DNA from: Xestospongia bergquistia
Lineage: Eukaryota; Porifera; Demospongiae; Haplosclerida; Petrosiidae
DNA: 64,000 nucleotides
NCBI GenBank assembly: GCA_963965975.1
Contig: OZ014417.1
Location: 5,685,821 to 5,749,820, forward strand
Direction: 5' to 3'
The notes beneath the pieces are model-generated. The model was given only the letters and a program-made list of their open reading frames with translations, made no database searches and was not told the origin of the DNA. This document shows positions 25,625 through 39,086 of the stretch, piece by piece (the first letter of the stretch is position 1; every line of letters starts with the position of its first letter). Made by a program: the position numbers and the translations under genes.

Positions 25625-26400
25625 TCAACAGAAACTATATACACAATGGCTTAAGCTAGATAAAAATGATTCTAATGTTCTGATGCCTCCTGTGAACTCT
25701 TCCATCAATTTCTTGATGGTCTCTTTATGTCTCACCACCTTGCTCTTTTTAGCTCTCACTCTCCCAGCTCCTGATAACTGCTTAATGGTGACTTCAGCGA
25801 TGGCCTGCTCCTTCTGGATCACTTCAATGAACTCAAAGAGATTGGGATGTGCCTTCTGTACCATATTCTTTAGGCGATTATGCCAGCCTTCAATGTGGTT
25901 GTTTGTGTGTGGGCCATCGTGGTTGAAGTAGTTCCATGTCCTCACAGGAAAATGTACATCTAACCATGTAGATTTGAAGTATCAGATGAATTCATCTGCC
26001 ACACTGGTCTGGGATGCTTCTGATTCAACCAGGGTCAAAGCAATCCTAACGAATCTTGGAGGAATAAATGGTAGTGCAGCAGCTTTATGGATGAAATTCC
26101 TGGTGTCTGCATCATTTTTGTACAGATCAGCCATCCCGAGAGCCTGGACCTTACTCCATAGACACTGTGAGAAGTGGAAGTAGCATCCTTGAATCTCAAT
26201 GCCTGGCAACTGCATCTTGAGAGTTTGGATTACTGCAAGCTCAAAATCAGCCATCACACTCTGTGGACTCATCTACTGGCCTCGATTCTGTAGCTCTTCC
26301 TTGGGGTATGTAAACATCCTGTTGTAATCTGCTCGGGTCTTGGATGGTAGTAAGGCATAAACCAGAGGAAACTGCTGGCAATGGACAAATCCATTGAAAT
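25625..26400 (-). mobile_element. Mutator-like (MULE) transposase, nearly open relic
   Basis: One minus-strand frame reads through most of a MULE DDE core, from FVHCQQFPLVYALLPSKT (about 26395) to the conserved SVMADFELAVIQ (second Asp), GCYFHFSQCLWSKVQ, LPFIPPRFV, and NNHIEGWHNRLK (the distal Glu and His), ending near 25683 and followed by a divergent C-terminus. Only two in-frame stops were seen: TAG just before MSPQSV (about 26275) and TGA after ADEFI (about 25980). No zinc finger, N-terminal region or terminal inverted repeats were identified. Confidence 0.8.
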
Positions 26401-26499
26401 TTCTTTCAGTGGTTCACTAAGATGTTTTATCCATCTGTGAAGTCCATGGCAGCTACAGCACTTGTAGTTCTTTTTCTTGATGGACATTATTTAGATATA

Positions 26500-27270
26500 A
26501 TATCCACATTGTATGCTTCCTTCCTCATGTTACACATCTTATTCAACCCCTTGATGTTAGCGTGCTTGGTCCTGTTAAAAAAGAGTAGTGTAAGATTTTG
26601 AAAATGTGTCAGATTCAAACACTTGCTTCAGTTCTTATTAAGAATGTTTCATAATTTACAATTAACTCAGGACATGACATTCAATTAGTACATTGTAGAA
26701 ATAGCCACTGTGTGATGTTAATAAGCGTGCAGTGTCTCCTAATTGTGCTGTATGCAACACGGGCATATATTATGCCAAAAATCAGGACTTTTTTTGTTAT
26801 GTATGTTGCGGTGAGCACCTCCTTAAGAGTATTTTTTGTATAATAATGAGCTAGCAGAAGAGAAACATTTCTCGCAGAAATTAACAATCAACTAACTTAG
26901 GACATAAATTTATGTCACATAAAAGATTCAAAGTGATTTGGCAATTTAAGTATGTGGTACTGAGATAAATGCATATATTTCTAGTATATGATACGGTGTG
27001 AGGAAACTGCAAAATAGAAATAGACTTCTACTGCTAGGCCTATGTTCTTTTGAGAGCTCAAATAAGGTGAACAAGAGATAAATGGTTTTGTTGAAACTTA
27101 AGTATATTTTCTAGTTTCTCGATGTTTCTTTTAGATGTTATTGATGTTTTTGTGATTGTAGGAAAGTTTACAAGAAGCATGCTAATTTATAGTCAATACT
27201 ATTATTAACAAAATTATGTATTATAAATTATAAACTATACTTTTAAGTGTATTTAAGGTTTCAATATGAG
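26500..27270. other. Non-coding stretch, no gene recognised
   Basis: AT-rich. A short piece at about 26650-26715 (AATTAACTCAGGACATGACATT) has a diverged relative at about 28965-29030 (AATTAACTCAGGGCAACGAAATT). Nothing else recognised. Confidence 0.4.
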
Positions 27271-27277
27271 AACTTAC

Positions 27278-27356
27278 AGCTGCTAGCAGGAGAAAACAGA
27301 TCATATATTCCACACAATCTTTCACAGACAGCACAATGTGGTAACTGATAATCTTG
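27278..27356 (-). other. Candidate conserved exon, Cys-rich (copy 1)
   Basis: Minus strand: QDYQLPHCAVCERLCGIYDL, then FSPASS, ending at a strong GTAAGT donor. It matches 46960-46882 (QDYQQSFCAVCKLCVVYDQ) with mostly synonymous or third-position changes and one whole-codon length difference, which is how coding exons diverge. The C-x2-C-x2/3-C spacing is unlike any domain I can name. The rest of the gene was not found. Confidence 0.4.
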
Positions 27357-27500
27357 ATTATAGTTTGTATGTTTGATGTGTTTTAGTGTAGACTCATTCA
27401 AATGGAAACAAGCAAATAACTTTCTTTAGCGCTGTTCTCATTTTTGTTGTATGAAACGCTCCAATTTGTTATGAAGTGCCTTTCGTGCCAAGAAACTACG

Positions 27501-27578
27501 GAAGCCGAGAACAGACATACCAATTTCTATTTACATCAAAACGGATTATAAGGTGTTGGAGCTTTCGTTCTTGGCTTC
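27501..27578. mobile_element. Small palindromic element (MITE-like), copy 1
   Basis: Ends are inverted: GAAGCCGAGAACAGAC at the left and GTTCTTGGCTTC at the right. Its reverse complement aligns with 47380-47464. No coding potential. Confidence 0.55.
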
Positions 27579-28109
27579 TGTAAATGACAATACAGAATTG
27601 GGATGATCATTGTTTTTTGCTTCAGTATAGTTATGACAGACCTACAATATACATAAGGACCCATTACTCAACTGACAACGTCTCACTGAACATGGTCTAC
27701 GAGTGGTATTTAAGTATAAAGGGATCCTGTGAGTGATATTTCAATGTAATCATAATTATGGCTAATGGTAATATATAAAAATTTAATAGTGATGGCTGTG
27801 TGTTCTTACAACCTGAAAGTGGAAAGTGAGCAGCAGAACAATCAAACAACAATAGTCTGTTGTGGATTTATAGAGTGCTTCAAAGAACAGCTTATAAAAT
27901 TTGAGAGATTAACTTTGACTATTTAATCTGATGATCTATTTGTTCTTATTAATGACTGCAATGCTCATTTGTGTGAGTTGGGTAGCAATCAAATTAAGAT
28001 TTTTGGGTTACAATTAAAATGTCTGTTGTGAACCTTATACAAAATCACTAAGAGAAATTGTACCAAGGAAAATACTTGTGTGCTTACAGTCCACATTGGT
28101 TGATTGCTA

Positions 28110-28215
28110 CGAGCATTGTCATCGCCCATAAGAATAATTGGATTGGAATGTTGAAATACACTCCCTAATTTTATAAACTCTTCACTTTAGTACTCTAAAG
28201 GATGATCAGACATTG
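28110..28215 (-). mobile_element. LINE endonuclease relic
   Basis: Minus strand reads EEFIKLGSVFQHSNPIILMG followed by DDNARSNQPMW. This is the [I/V]-x-GD-x-N-A-x-W landmark of the apurinic-type (EEP) endonuclease of non-LTR retrotransposons; the usual Phe of GDFN is Asp here. Only about 35 residues are recognisable, and an in-frame stop lies a few residues upstream. No reverse transcriptase was found nearby. Confidence 0.5.
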
Positions 28216-28309
28216 GACAATGTGAGCCAATTCAATAACAGTAATATAAAGGATTTGAAGTAATGTTTTCCATTGTATGGCAATATAACCACAAATTTGA
28301 GTTTTCATT

Positions 28310-29120
28310 AATATATGGTCAGAAAAGCCAATACACAGAACTATGGTATCTACCATGTTCTATATTTATAATTTTATTCTATTTAACAAAGTTTATACTG
28401 TAACTATATTCATTTATGAGAAATGACAGACTACACTTAGTTCGCACATGTTCAATCAACTAAACAAAATCTAGATTATAGGTGTTTCATACAATAATTA
28501 TATAAATTTGTCATAAAATGGCATGTTCACAGCAGAGTATCTCTAGAAGCTGGTGTTTACCAGAAGTATCTTTTAAAAGAATAAGCATGACATGTGTTTT
28601 ATACACTACTGCACTGTTTAATTGGTAATTCCGTTATTGCTATAGTGTAAAACAATGTTAGTTATAATAGTACAATACAGCTGAACTGATAATAAATCAG
28701 TTAAATAAGCAATCTATTTGTCAGTAATGCATGCATTTTAGGGGTGTGTTCCAATGTAACAATACAGTATATTATATTGTATACCCTTCGAAGTATTTTT
28801 ATATGATAAACTAACCAATTTACATAATTGAAAGAAGAGGGAAGACCTATTATATATTTTATAGTGATAGTCCTTGATAATAGTACTGCAGATTACATAA
28901 TAAGAGTCCTTGATGAGAAACATTATAATAATGAGATATACTTTAACCAGAATGTTTGATACTTTAACAATTAACTCAGGGCAACGAAATTCAAACAGTA
29001 TATTTTCGAAATAACCAATGTTTTTATCAATATATTGGTCAGAAAAGCCAATACATTGTACTCTGGCATTTAGGTGGACTGACATTATGTTACAATTTTT
29101 GGATGACTTAGTTTAACCAA
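28310..29120. repeat. Short diverged interspersed repeats
   Basis: TCAGAAAAGCCAATACA occurs at about 28319 and about 29040 with similar flanks. A further piece at about 28432-28470 (AGACTACACTTAGTTCGCAC, then GTTCAATCAACTAAAC) has a relative at about 43732-43770. No gene recognised. Confidence 0.5.
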
Positions 29121-29389
29121 AAGTATAATACTGAAATTATATTAATAAAAGATCTGACCCTTAACAGGATAAACAGCTAGAACTGTGCTATCTACAGAGA
29201 TAGAATAAACATTTGGTAATGTGTAAATATTTTTATATGAGATATATGATTACAAATTAGGAATATGTAGTTCAATTGGTTCACTAATAACATGCTTTAC
29301 TGTCTTAATAGATTGACAAAAGACATAGGAAATAAATGCTGTGAATCACCAATAAGTAGACATGTTTGGACTATTTATTAGAGCTTGGT

Positions 29390-31232
29390 AGCTACCTACT
29401 TAAAAAATATTTCTTTATTAAACAATTCAAAAAAATTGGAAGATCTATTTACATTGAGGAATTAAGGTACCTTTAGAATCTTCAGCAAAGCATCTGTGTC
29501 ATAATTATAGTAGCAATACAATACAATTATCATACAACACCTGATGTTCTGGGTTGGGTTTTTAGTATCTTTAATATTGTTTTAGTTTCACTCCAGGAGA
29601 TCTCATCCTGCTGATTAATCATTGTTAGATTCCTGTGTTACCTACTGCTACACAAATTAAGGTATGGACTGACATTGATCGATCCTTTTTAATGTAGGTT
29701 TTGTAAACTTGTGCAAATTGTGGGACCTCACCTTCTTATTGAATCAGAATTATCTCCATTCTTCTCTTATAGACAACAATTATGTTTTCTGGATGAATGT
29801 GTACTTTCAGGGTCTACAGTTATTATACACCACGCCAGACAAAGTATATTACTTTAGCAGCTCAATGGAACCAATAAATTTGTTAGTAATATAAAGATTC
29901 TAGGCAAATGCTATATTTGGTAGTCAGTTAGGATTCAGACATAGTAAGCCAAAATTGTAACTGTAGTTAATGTTAATGTAACCAGAGACCCCCCTCAAAA
30001 TCTACATTTTACTTATGGAAATGACCACATAGACCCAGGTGAAAACTACTACTTATTAACAATACTGAACAATACCTTGGACATGTGTTCTTTATTCTTG
30101 TCAATACTATTCAAAGTAGATAAATACCTATGTTGTCAATTTTACCTCATACTGAAACAACTATTAAGAAAGTCAATGAAATTTTGGCAAAAATGATTGA
30201 AAATTCAAATGAAATTATCTCTGTAAAGGTGCTAGTTTTGCTAACCAGAAATTCAAATGTTTTATGAACCAGAAAGGAATCCACAATATTCTAACTTCAC
30301 TGCACCATCCATTTTCTTATTGGTTCATTGAATGTATAGTTAAACTGTTAAAAAGGGAATAAATAAGTTAGAAAGTAGTATGCCAAATAAGATTGGTACC
30401 TTTCTCTCAATGCAATTTGTGATGCCTCAGACAAGAACTGATATCTTGCCAACTAAACAGATGATGTGGAGAAAAGTTAGAGACAAACTGTAATGCTATG
30501 TTCATAGATTAAACCACAGAAGTGGATTCCAGTGACTGCTGTCAATGTAATAAGACATTTGATGTATCAAGTCCAAGATCTGAAAAATGTTTGTTATCTA
30601 TCGATGAAAATCTGTTTGAAAAGTCATGTAAATTTTTTAAAAATGGATTTTTTAATTGAGAATATCTTAATTGTTATAGCTGATGATATATGCAAATATG
30701 TAATTGTTTAGCAGCTCTCTGAACTTTAATCATTGGAACATTAGGATAAAATTACAATGATTTACCAACGTTTTAGCCACAAATTTCCATGTTTTTTGTG
30801 CCATGTACTTTTAAAAATTTCCCCATGACCTTTGGTAATGTCTCTCATTATTATATTGATCATTTGAAGTATTATTATGATTCAGAGTGTTCTCAAAAAT
30901 ACAATATTGTACCCATGACTGTGAAGATTAGCCATTCCCTAATTATCCAACAGTCAACCAGTCATAACATTGGCATAAGCAGGACATTTAATCTTTACAT
31001 CATTTGGGTCAGAAACGTAAACTCTGCATGTGGATTGATATGCCCCCCTCTCCTTGTATCATCTTAATGTGAAGGAATGTGGTGAGCTTAGGACATATAA
31101 TTAATTATGTATTTTGTGGTATGAACTCGTATAGCATCATGTATATAAGTAACTGTTTAAATCTGTTTGTTTAGTGTTGTCAGCTGTTACTGACTTATTA
31201 AAAAGTTTTGATAGCTCAGTTAATTCACTACA
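29390..31232 (+). mobile_element. Old Ty3-type retroelement fossil, integrase region and LTR
   Basis: Highly degraded. Integrase-like traces are seen on the plus strand near 30.0 kb (DHIDPGENYY) and near 30.27-30.45 kb (KGIHNILTSLHHP, FIECIVKLLK), in the same order as in the element at 16.4 kb. An LTR-like block at about 31078-31232 starts TGTGGTGAG, ends CACTACA and is preceded by a purine-rich stretch. The block 29.39-30.79 kb recurs inverted at 35.53-36.90 kb. It is broken many times and looks much older than the 16.4 kb element. Confidence 0.5.
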
Positions 31233-31470
31233 GAAACATCCACAGCTAGCAGTAGATGACAATAGAGCAATTATCTATAATTCTAACCTTTTTTTTTGTA
31301 ACTAGTATATTATTTTTGGAGTCCATTTATATTTTTTATGTCCTAATATATGCATAAACATTGAAAAGTTAAATATTATTCAAGTATGTGTAACAAGACG
31401 TATTAAAGAGAAAAGAAGATGTATGAAAAAACAGTGATGGAGGTAGAGATGATGTGACAATCAAGCAAAT
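31233..31470. other. Non-coding stretch
   Basis: No gene recognised. Confidence 0.4.
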
Positions 31471-31862
31471 GCTGGGCTTAAAAGAACGTGAAACAAAAAC
31501 ATTAAATATTCACGAAAAATATTGAAATGGTTATCAAGTAAACTGACATTTTATACATGCTATTTGATTGTCCCATCCTTTTGTTATTAAACAAATAAAA
31601 GCAAATTTTAAATAAAAGTTTATTAATTAAGTTTACACGCAAGTGCAGAACAGCACTGGCGACGGAATAAAAGCAGTTGTTTGCTTGTCTCTTTTTCAGT
31701 TTGTCACTGTTAAGACAAGTCTGACATACAAGTCAAATATTTCTCTGCATGCTTCTTCATTATCCAAGAAGAGATTTAGATGGATCATCTATTTAGCTGT
31801 GGTGACTGTAGGTTTAAGAGCAGTGTTCTTTAGCAGATGTAAGTTCCTCAACTATATAAACT
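31470..31862. repeat. Duplicated non-coding block, copy 1
   Basis: Aligns with about 47700-48065. Shared: AACGTGAAACAAAAAC versus AACGTGAAAGAAAAAC, and GCAGAACAGCACTGGCGACG versus GCAGAACGGCACTGGCGTCG. In both copies a CpG-bearing core is followed by T-rich sequence and then a donor-like AG/GTTAGT or TGTAAG. It could be a promoter with a 5' non-coding exon; no start codon with a long frame follows. Confidence 0.5.
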
Positions 31863-31969
31863 AAACAGTAAATAAGTAATGGTAATTGCATTAGTTAAAC
31901 GGTAGCTGTTGTAAAACTATGCATTATGAATACAGTACTGAAGTGTGATCATTTTGAATATAAAGATGA

Positions 31970-32216
<247 letters not shown>

Positions 32217-32665
32217 AGTGATTTAGCATGTCAGTGTAGATCTACAAAGGAAAACATGTTTGGACTCTTTTCATTATAGAGTCAACATCTTTATGGTAAA
32301 GACCTTCAGTGTTGAAGAGTGACAAATAATATTTGAGTTACAGACAGTACCATGCATGAAGAGTTAGTAATCCTTCATTAACACTCATAAGGTCACCTTC
32401 AAATCATACAATATATTGCAAATTTAACATTTTTATAGATTGAGAGATAGTTGACCTTTAAAAACTTGATATTACTGTAAGATGATGTGGAAATAGATTA
32501 ATTGCAATAAAGAACTGTATAGCTGTATAGTACAAAGTCAATCAAAAAGGATGGCAATTTATATACAAAGTATAATCTACGGTGTTGCAGTTCATGGTTT
32601 TTAGACACTAATTGAGATTCGATGCGATCTCTTTTAGTCAACAGGAAGACGCAAAGTTGTCCCAC

Positions 32666-35215
32666 TGTTATAACTTATTTCTCATGATTATTATTTCTTG
32701 TGATCATTATGTATTATGTTGATGTAATTATAGTTCGTAACTTCTAGTTTTGTATGTATATATGTCATTTTTTTGTTGGGTAAAAATCGGTTGTTGTCAT
32801 TGTTGTGATTATTGTAAATTGTCAATCATTCTTGTTCAGTGACAAAGATCTCGTGGGATCATTCGTATTCACTTACTACCAGTCGTAACATTACTTGGTG
32901 ACTAGGGTAAACATACCAGATCGATGGCGACACATGGCAAAATCTCTACTTTTCATGCTGGCACAGAGACATGGAAATCATACTTGGAAAGATTCGGGGT
33001 TTATTTCAGTGCAAATGATATTGAGGATCCAGGGAAGAAGTGATCCATACTGCTGACTGTATGTGGACCTCCCACATACCAGCTTTTCAAAAGTCTCCTC
33101 CAGCCAGCCAGTGCTGCAGACAAAACAAACAACGAACTAGTTCAAACCTTGAACAATCATTTCATGATCAATCCTGCCATTGTCCAATGTTTTAATTTAA
33201 TATGAGAATTCGCAAATCTGGTGAATCTGTTGCAACTTATATTGCTGAACTTAAACCTCTCCGAGGACACTGTTGATTTGGAGAGCAACAAAATGAAATA
33301 GTACAAGATCAACTCATGTGCTGTATGAATGATAACCACAAACAACGACATTTACCTCTTGAGATTTCACAGGCAATGGAAGGGGCAGCTCATGATATCA
33401 ATGATTTACAGAAACAATTGCCAACTATTGCAACAGTGCAATGTCTACAAGTACAAAAATCAAAATTCTTATCATGTTATTGATGTGGTAGCAAACATCT
33501 CACTAGTACCTGTCGTTTTCAACAAGCTGAATGTCATAATCATGGCAAAGTTGGCCATATTGCAAAGGTTTGTTGCAGTAAAACAAAAAAGGTATCAAAG
33601 AAAACCTCAAGAGGTCAAACCACACATTCTATATCACCAGACTCACCTCTTGCTGATGAAACTCCAACCATCTCCACCAGTGTCTCCACAGCAACCATGC
33701 AGTAATGTGTATGATCTCTTCCCAGTCAAAGGCAAGACCAACCCTATTGTTTTGACAGTTTGTGTCAAGAAGGCAGTCCTTCCCATGGAATTAGACGCAG
33801 GGGCTTCCCTGTCCTTAATTAGCAAAGATACTTATAAATCCGTTAGTAGTGTTAATGACAAGTTGAAACCTATAGATGTTTCCCTTCTCACCTATACAGG
33901 AGAAACATTGGCTGTTTTAGGATACGTAGATGTCCAAGTTGAATATGAGTCACAAGCCCTTATCCTTCCATTAATTGTTGTGAAAGGGCATGGTCCAAGT
34001 TTATTGTGTCCTAATGTAATTGTCCTGTCTACTGTGTCTGCATGTCACTCTCGTATTTACTATGTCCCATGTTGGAAGTGCAATATACTGTGTCCTAATT
34101 AAATTGTCCTGTCTACTGTGTCGTAACATAATTGTCCTGTCTACTGTGTCCTAAAGTAATTGTCCTGTCTACTGTGTCTCATGTTAGTTTTGCCATCTAC
34201 TGTGTCCTAATGTAATTGTCCTATCTATTATATCCAATGTAACTGTCCCATTTACTCTGTCGTAATATAAATGTCCTGTCTACTGTGTCTTAATGTAATT
34301 CTCCCATCTACTGTGTCCTCTGTTAGCTGTCCCATCTACTATATGAGCTGTAGGATCTACAGTTAATCGAGTATGAAACTCTTGTAGTGTTCCTAGCCGA
34401 TCATGAAAAAGATTCTAATGTTATAGCAATAAGTTATCTAAGGCAGATGAGATAATGACAGTGTGAATAGTAAACCAGTTTAGTTTAATTTTCTTAAGCC
34501 AGTTTTGCCCGACCTTGTTTTTTCAAACCTCGACCGGTACCATATTTACTCAAACAGAATGTTGAGAAAGAGTTAGCACGGTTACAAAATCTCGGTATCA
34601 TTACACCAGTATCATTTTCAGATTGGGTTGGTCCAATTGTTCCTGTTGTGAAAAGTGACACTAATATTTGTATTTATGGTGACTACAAGGTGACTATTAA
34701 CCAAGCCTCTCAGATGGACTCCTATCGATTACCTAGTGTTGATGACCTTTTTGCAGTTCTGTCAGGTGGAACTATTTTATCAAAACTCAATCTCAGTCAT
34801 ATATACCAGCAGATATTATTCAATGACAATTCAAAAAAATTTACAACAATCAACACTCATAAGGGATTGTTTCAGTATCAGAGATTACCTTTTTGGCATT
34901 TCTACTGCACCAGCATTGTTTCAACATACAATGGAAAGTCTCCTACAAGGACTAACAAAAGTATATATCTATATCGATGATATTCTGGTTGCAGATGTTA
35001 ATGAACAGGATCATTTACATTATTTAGGCAAGTTTTAGAGTGATAAGAGTCTGTTGGACTGTCTCTGAAGAAGTCAAAATGTGTCTTTATGACAAAATCA
35101 GTGGAATACCTAGGTCATGTCATTGAGGCTAGTGGCCACCATCCCTCAAGAAGTAAGGTAAAAGCCATTAAAGAAGCTCCAGAGCCTACTAATAATACTG
35201 AATTAAAGTTTTTGA
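32666..35215 (+). mobile_element. Ty3/gypsy retroelement fossil, 5' part, with inserted minisatellite
   Basis: LTR candidate 32666-32890 (starts TGTTA, ends TAACA), followed by the primer-site-like TGGTGACTAGGG and a gag-like region from about 32925 (ATHGKISTFHAGTETWKSYL). Next come a zinc-knuckle region near 33.48-33.57 kb, protease near 33.78-33.95 kb, a repeat array at 34.0-34.35 kb, and reverse transcriptase at about 34.5-35.2 kb (IDDILV present). It ends before RNase H, and no 3' LTR was found. Broken in many places. Related to, but clearly diverged from, the element at 16.4 kb. Confidence 0.8.
34000..34350 (+). repeat. Degenerate minisatellite inside the 32.7 kb fossil
   Basis: About eight to ten imperfect units of the form TGTCCTAATGTAATTGTCC plus TGTCTACTG, between the protease and reverse transcriptase regions of the element. 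Not found elsewhere in the window. Confidence 0.75.
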
Positions 35216-35529
35216 ACTTGAAACTTCGTACTTTTTGGTTTCTGTATATGTAATCTCAATTAATGTGATATTTACATCATCTTATGGTATAGCTGTAGTG
35301 GAAACTACTTAATTCTTATTATTATTAGTTTCCTTATTTGGTGTGCTTTCTATAATTAGTATCTTTGTGACCTCTCATGTATGACTGTTTTTATTGTTGT
35401 TATATTAGCTGAGGTAGAGAGGTAGTTCTGTCCAGACAAATATATCTGTGATATCATAAGTGTGAGCTCTATAACTCACACTACATAACTATTGTAGTTT
35501 TACCTGACTGTAAGACCTGGTAGAAAAAA

Positions 35530-36905
35530 AACAAGGACATTTGTGGGAAAAAACATTAAAAAATCATTGTAATTTTTTGCATTGATAGAGCTCAAAGAGG
35601 GCTACTTAACAAATACATATTTGCATATATTAGCAGCTATAACAATTAGGAAATTCTCAATTTTAAAATCAATTCTTAAGCATTTACAACAATTTTCAAC
35701 TGTCTCCAATTATTGAAATTCAAACATTTTCCTGATCTTGAACTTGATACGATGAAAACTTATCACCTTATAAACATTCACTGGGATCCACATGTGTGGT
35801 CCAATAAACCTATGAGTATATTATTGTGGTTTGTCTCTGTTTTTCCTCCTCATCAACAGTTCAGTTTCCATGATACCCGTGCTTGTCTGAGGCAATACTT
35901 TGAGAGAAAGGTAGCAATCCTATCTTGCATACTACCTTCAAAATTATTTATTCCCCATTTAACCATTTAAACTACACATTCAACCAACCCATTAGAAGGT
36001 CAGTGGTACAGTGAAGTAAGATTATGGTTGACTCCATTCTGGTAAATAAAACATTTGAATTTCTGATTACCAAAACTAGGGCCATCACAGACATAATTTG
36101 ATCTAGATTTCCATGTATTTTGTAAAGATTTTATTCTTTTTCTTAATACTTGTTTCAGTATGGGATAACTAGACAACATAGGTATCTATCTATTTTGAAT
36201 GGGAATAAAGAACAACATGTGTCCGAAGTATTGTCAAGTATGGTTGATATGTAGTCTTTACCAGAGTCTATGTGGTCACTCCCATGGGTGAAGTGGAACT
36301 TTTAAATGTCAAATCTGGTTATATTAACATTTACTACAGTTATGATTTTGACTTACTATGTCTAAATCTATCCCTGCCCACTAGATAGAGCACTTGGCTA
36401 GAATCTTTATTTTGTTTACACCTAGATGGCCTACATGGAGAGATAATATGCTTTGTCCTGCAGGCTATATAATAACTCTTGACCCTCAAATACACATTTG
36501 TCTAGACACTTAGTTCTTGTCTATGAATAACATGTGAAGATAATTTCAATTCATTAAGAAGATGAGTTCCTATCATTTTGCATGAATTTACAAAACCAAG
36601 ACTATAGAGTGTCAATCATGTCAGTCCATACCTTAATACGTGTAGCAGTAACACAGGAGTCTGACAAATGATTGACTAACAGGATGAGATCTCCTGGAGT
36701 GGAATTAAATCAATAGTAAACATATTGATAGCCAAAAATATCATACGACATGTGATAATTATGTTTTATTGTTAACATAATTATAGTACATTTGTCTTGT
36801 GCAAACTCTTAAGGATACCTTACTTCCAATGTAATTAGGTCTTCAATTATTTTTGTTGATTTGTTTCTTAATACACCTTTATTAAGCTCTAGAAAGAGAA
36901 GTTAG
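35530..36905 (-). mobile_element. Old Ty3-type fossil, inverted copy of the 29.4 kb block
   Basis: The reverse complement aligns with 29390-30790 over most of its length (for example CTCCAGGAGATCTCATCCTG and TTAAGGTATGGACTGACAT). Only integrase-region sequence is represented. Broken and old. A partial third relative is at about 46.0-46.5 kb. Confidence 0.6.
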
Positions 36906-36909
36906 CAAG

Positions 36910-39080
36910 CTTTAATGCATGTTATAAAAAGTCAAAATACATTTATTTATTGGTGATTCACACCATATCTTTCCCAAGTCTTCTATCAGATGGTTATAAT
37001 GCAATAAGACAGTTAAGTGTTTTGTTGGTGAACCAATTAGACCCCATGTTCCTGATTTATATTCTCACTTCACATATAAAAGTATTTGCACATTATCAAA
37101 GGTTAAATGTATCTCTGTTGTTAGCACAGATCTTAGTGTGTATTCTATTAAGTGTGAAACTTTTATTAGCATAGTTTCAGTAGTATATTCTTGCTTTACA
37201 GTCATCAAATAATCATAGCATAATCATAAACCACATAAATCATAATTTATATTATGATGTCATTCAATTTTTAAAATGTGAAACAAATTATAATAGATGA
37301 ATTATATTAATGAATATTAATAAAGATTACATAAGTGTATATTTAAATGTTTAATGTTACAAACAGGTAATGAGATAATGCAAACTGAAAGAGGTTACTA
37401 GACATATCTATGATCAATTATACATTCTAGAATTATATGAATTAAAACATCCTGTTATTAATACATGTCTTAGTACTAATAAAGATATCAATACATAATC
37501 AGTGCAATATCTATTCTGTAAGTTACTATTATAGAAGATGTATCAAAAGTGCATATATTCAGTTATTATCATTGATAGTAGAGCAGAGTAGTGCAACATG
37601 ATGTTGACATTTTAATGAATATATAATATAAGAGATGCATGAAAAATTGAATTAGAGCCTTCTAATTAATGTAGAGTTGATAAATTGTCATATTACAATT
37701 AACTGAGTCAATAATATGAAGTATTTGCTAATAGATACATATATGAATATGATTGATTAGCGATTATAATTCATATTATAAATCTTTAAAAGTTAGAACT
37801 AGCTGTCACTTTGGTATTTATTGCACATAAGGAAAGACAAAACTGACAGTTTTATCATATGCAACTGAAACTGCTACAATCAAGTGTTCATTTAAATTGA
37901 ATTACAGATATATATTTATTATAGTGTTATACACTTCTTATACTTTTATAGTATTTTTATATTGTATTAATTTTTAGCATAATCATAAAAATGTCTTAGA
38001 TTGATACAGCACAAGTTCTCACATCTATATCATTTTCAATTATGAATATAATGTTATATATGTAACCATCACAGCTGTAGCATCTTTATTTAATAAATGT
38101 GATTAATATACCACTGGCCATCAAAACTGTGTCATATGTAGTACTTGTATATGATACATCCATTACTAATTGTCATAGATATATCTTATCTAGTACATAT
38201 GATATTATATTTCTAGTAGTCATACATGTATCATATATGTATAGAAATGTATGACACATATTTGAGGTTACTAAACATTATGATTTAATATAAAAGACCA
38301 TATAAAATACAGATATGCTCAAGTATATCCATTATTTCACACACTGTTTAAACATGTTTATCATGAGTGATATATTAATCAAATAAAATGGTAATAGTAA
38401 TGGTCCAAAACATTTAAAATGTGATGGTTCTACATTATATTTCCTTTACAATGTGATTAACAGAACAATGAAAAAAGCAGTAGTCTTTAGATTTGCAGAG
38501 TTATACAAAGAACACAACAATTGATGAGGTTATTACAATCTTCAATGTTGGTATGTATTTAATCTTAATTAAAGAATTATATTTGGATTTCTTTACACAG
38601 TGCTTATCAAAAGTAAAGAAGTTTCATCATTATATGAAAGGACGAACAAACCATTCCTAGCATACATGTTTCATGTTACTGCTTTCTGTATTCATCGTCC
38701 AATCGATCAAGTCTGCTTTATTAAAGGATTGTAACTCAGTAATTTAAAGTGAAGTTTCTTTATTGTATAAAATGAGCATAAATGTTATTGGCACATACAA
38801 GCGACACATCTTCTGATACTCTCATCAACTTACATAGCAACTATAATGACTATTGGACACAAAATAAAATATAGTTCATGTTAATATTAAATGTGTGTCA
38901 ATTATTACAGCAAAACAATTGTATTCGATGATAATGCTAGTAAAACTACTTTGACATTTAATATTAACAAAATCAAAACAAGCACAATTGTATTACACTA
39001 AAACCATTAATTGACAAAAGAATTTGCAGTATTCCCTTTCACAATTCCTACACTTTAGAATACATTCAGGAGTTATTTTT
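36910..39080. other. AT-rich stretch without recognisable gene
   Basis: No coding exon, repeat family or RNA gene recognised. It lies downstream of locus D, whose stop codon is at 39089-39087. Confidence 0.5.
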
Positions 39081-39086
39081 AATATA

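Noticed and set aside
34000-34350. Short repeats considered as a CRISPR-like array
   Set aside because: Units are adjacent and degenerate with no spacers, and lie inside a retroelement fossil; a minisatellite fits better.
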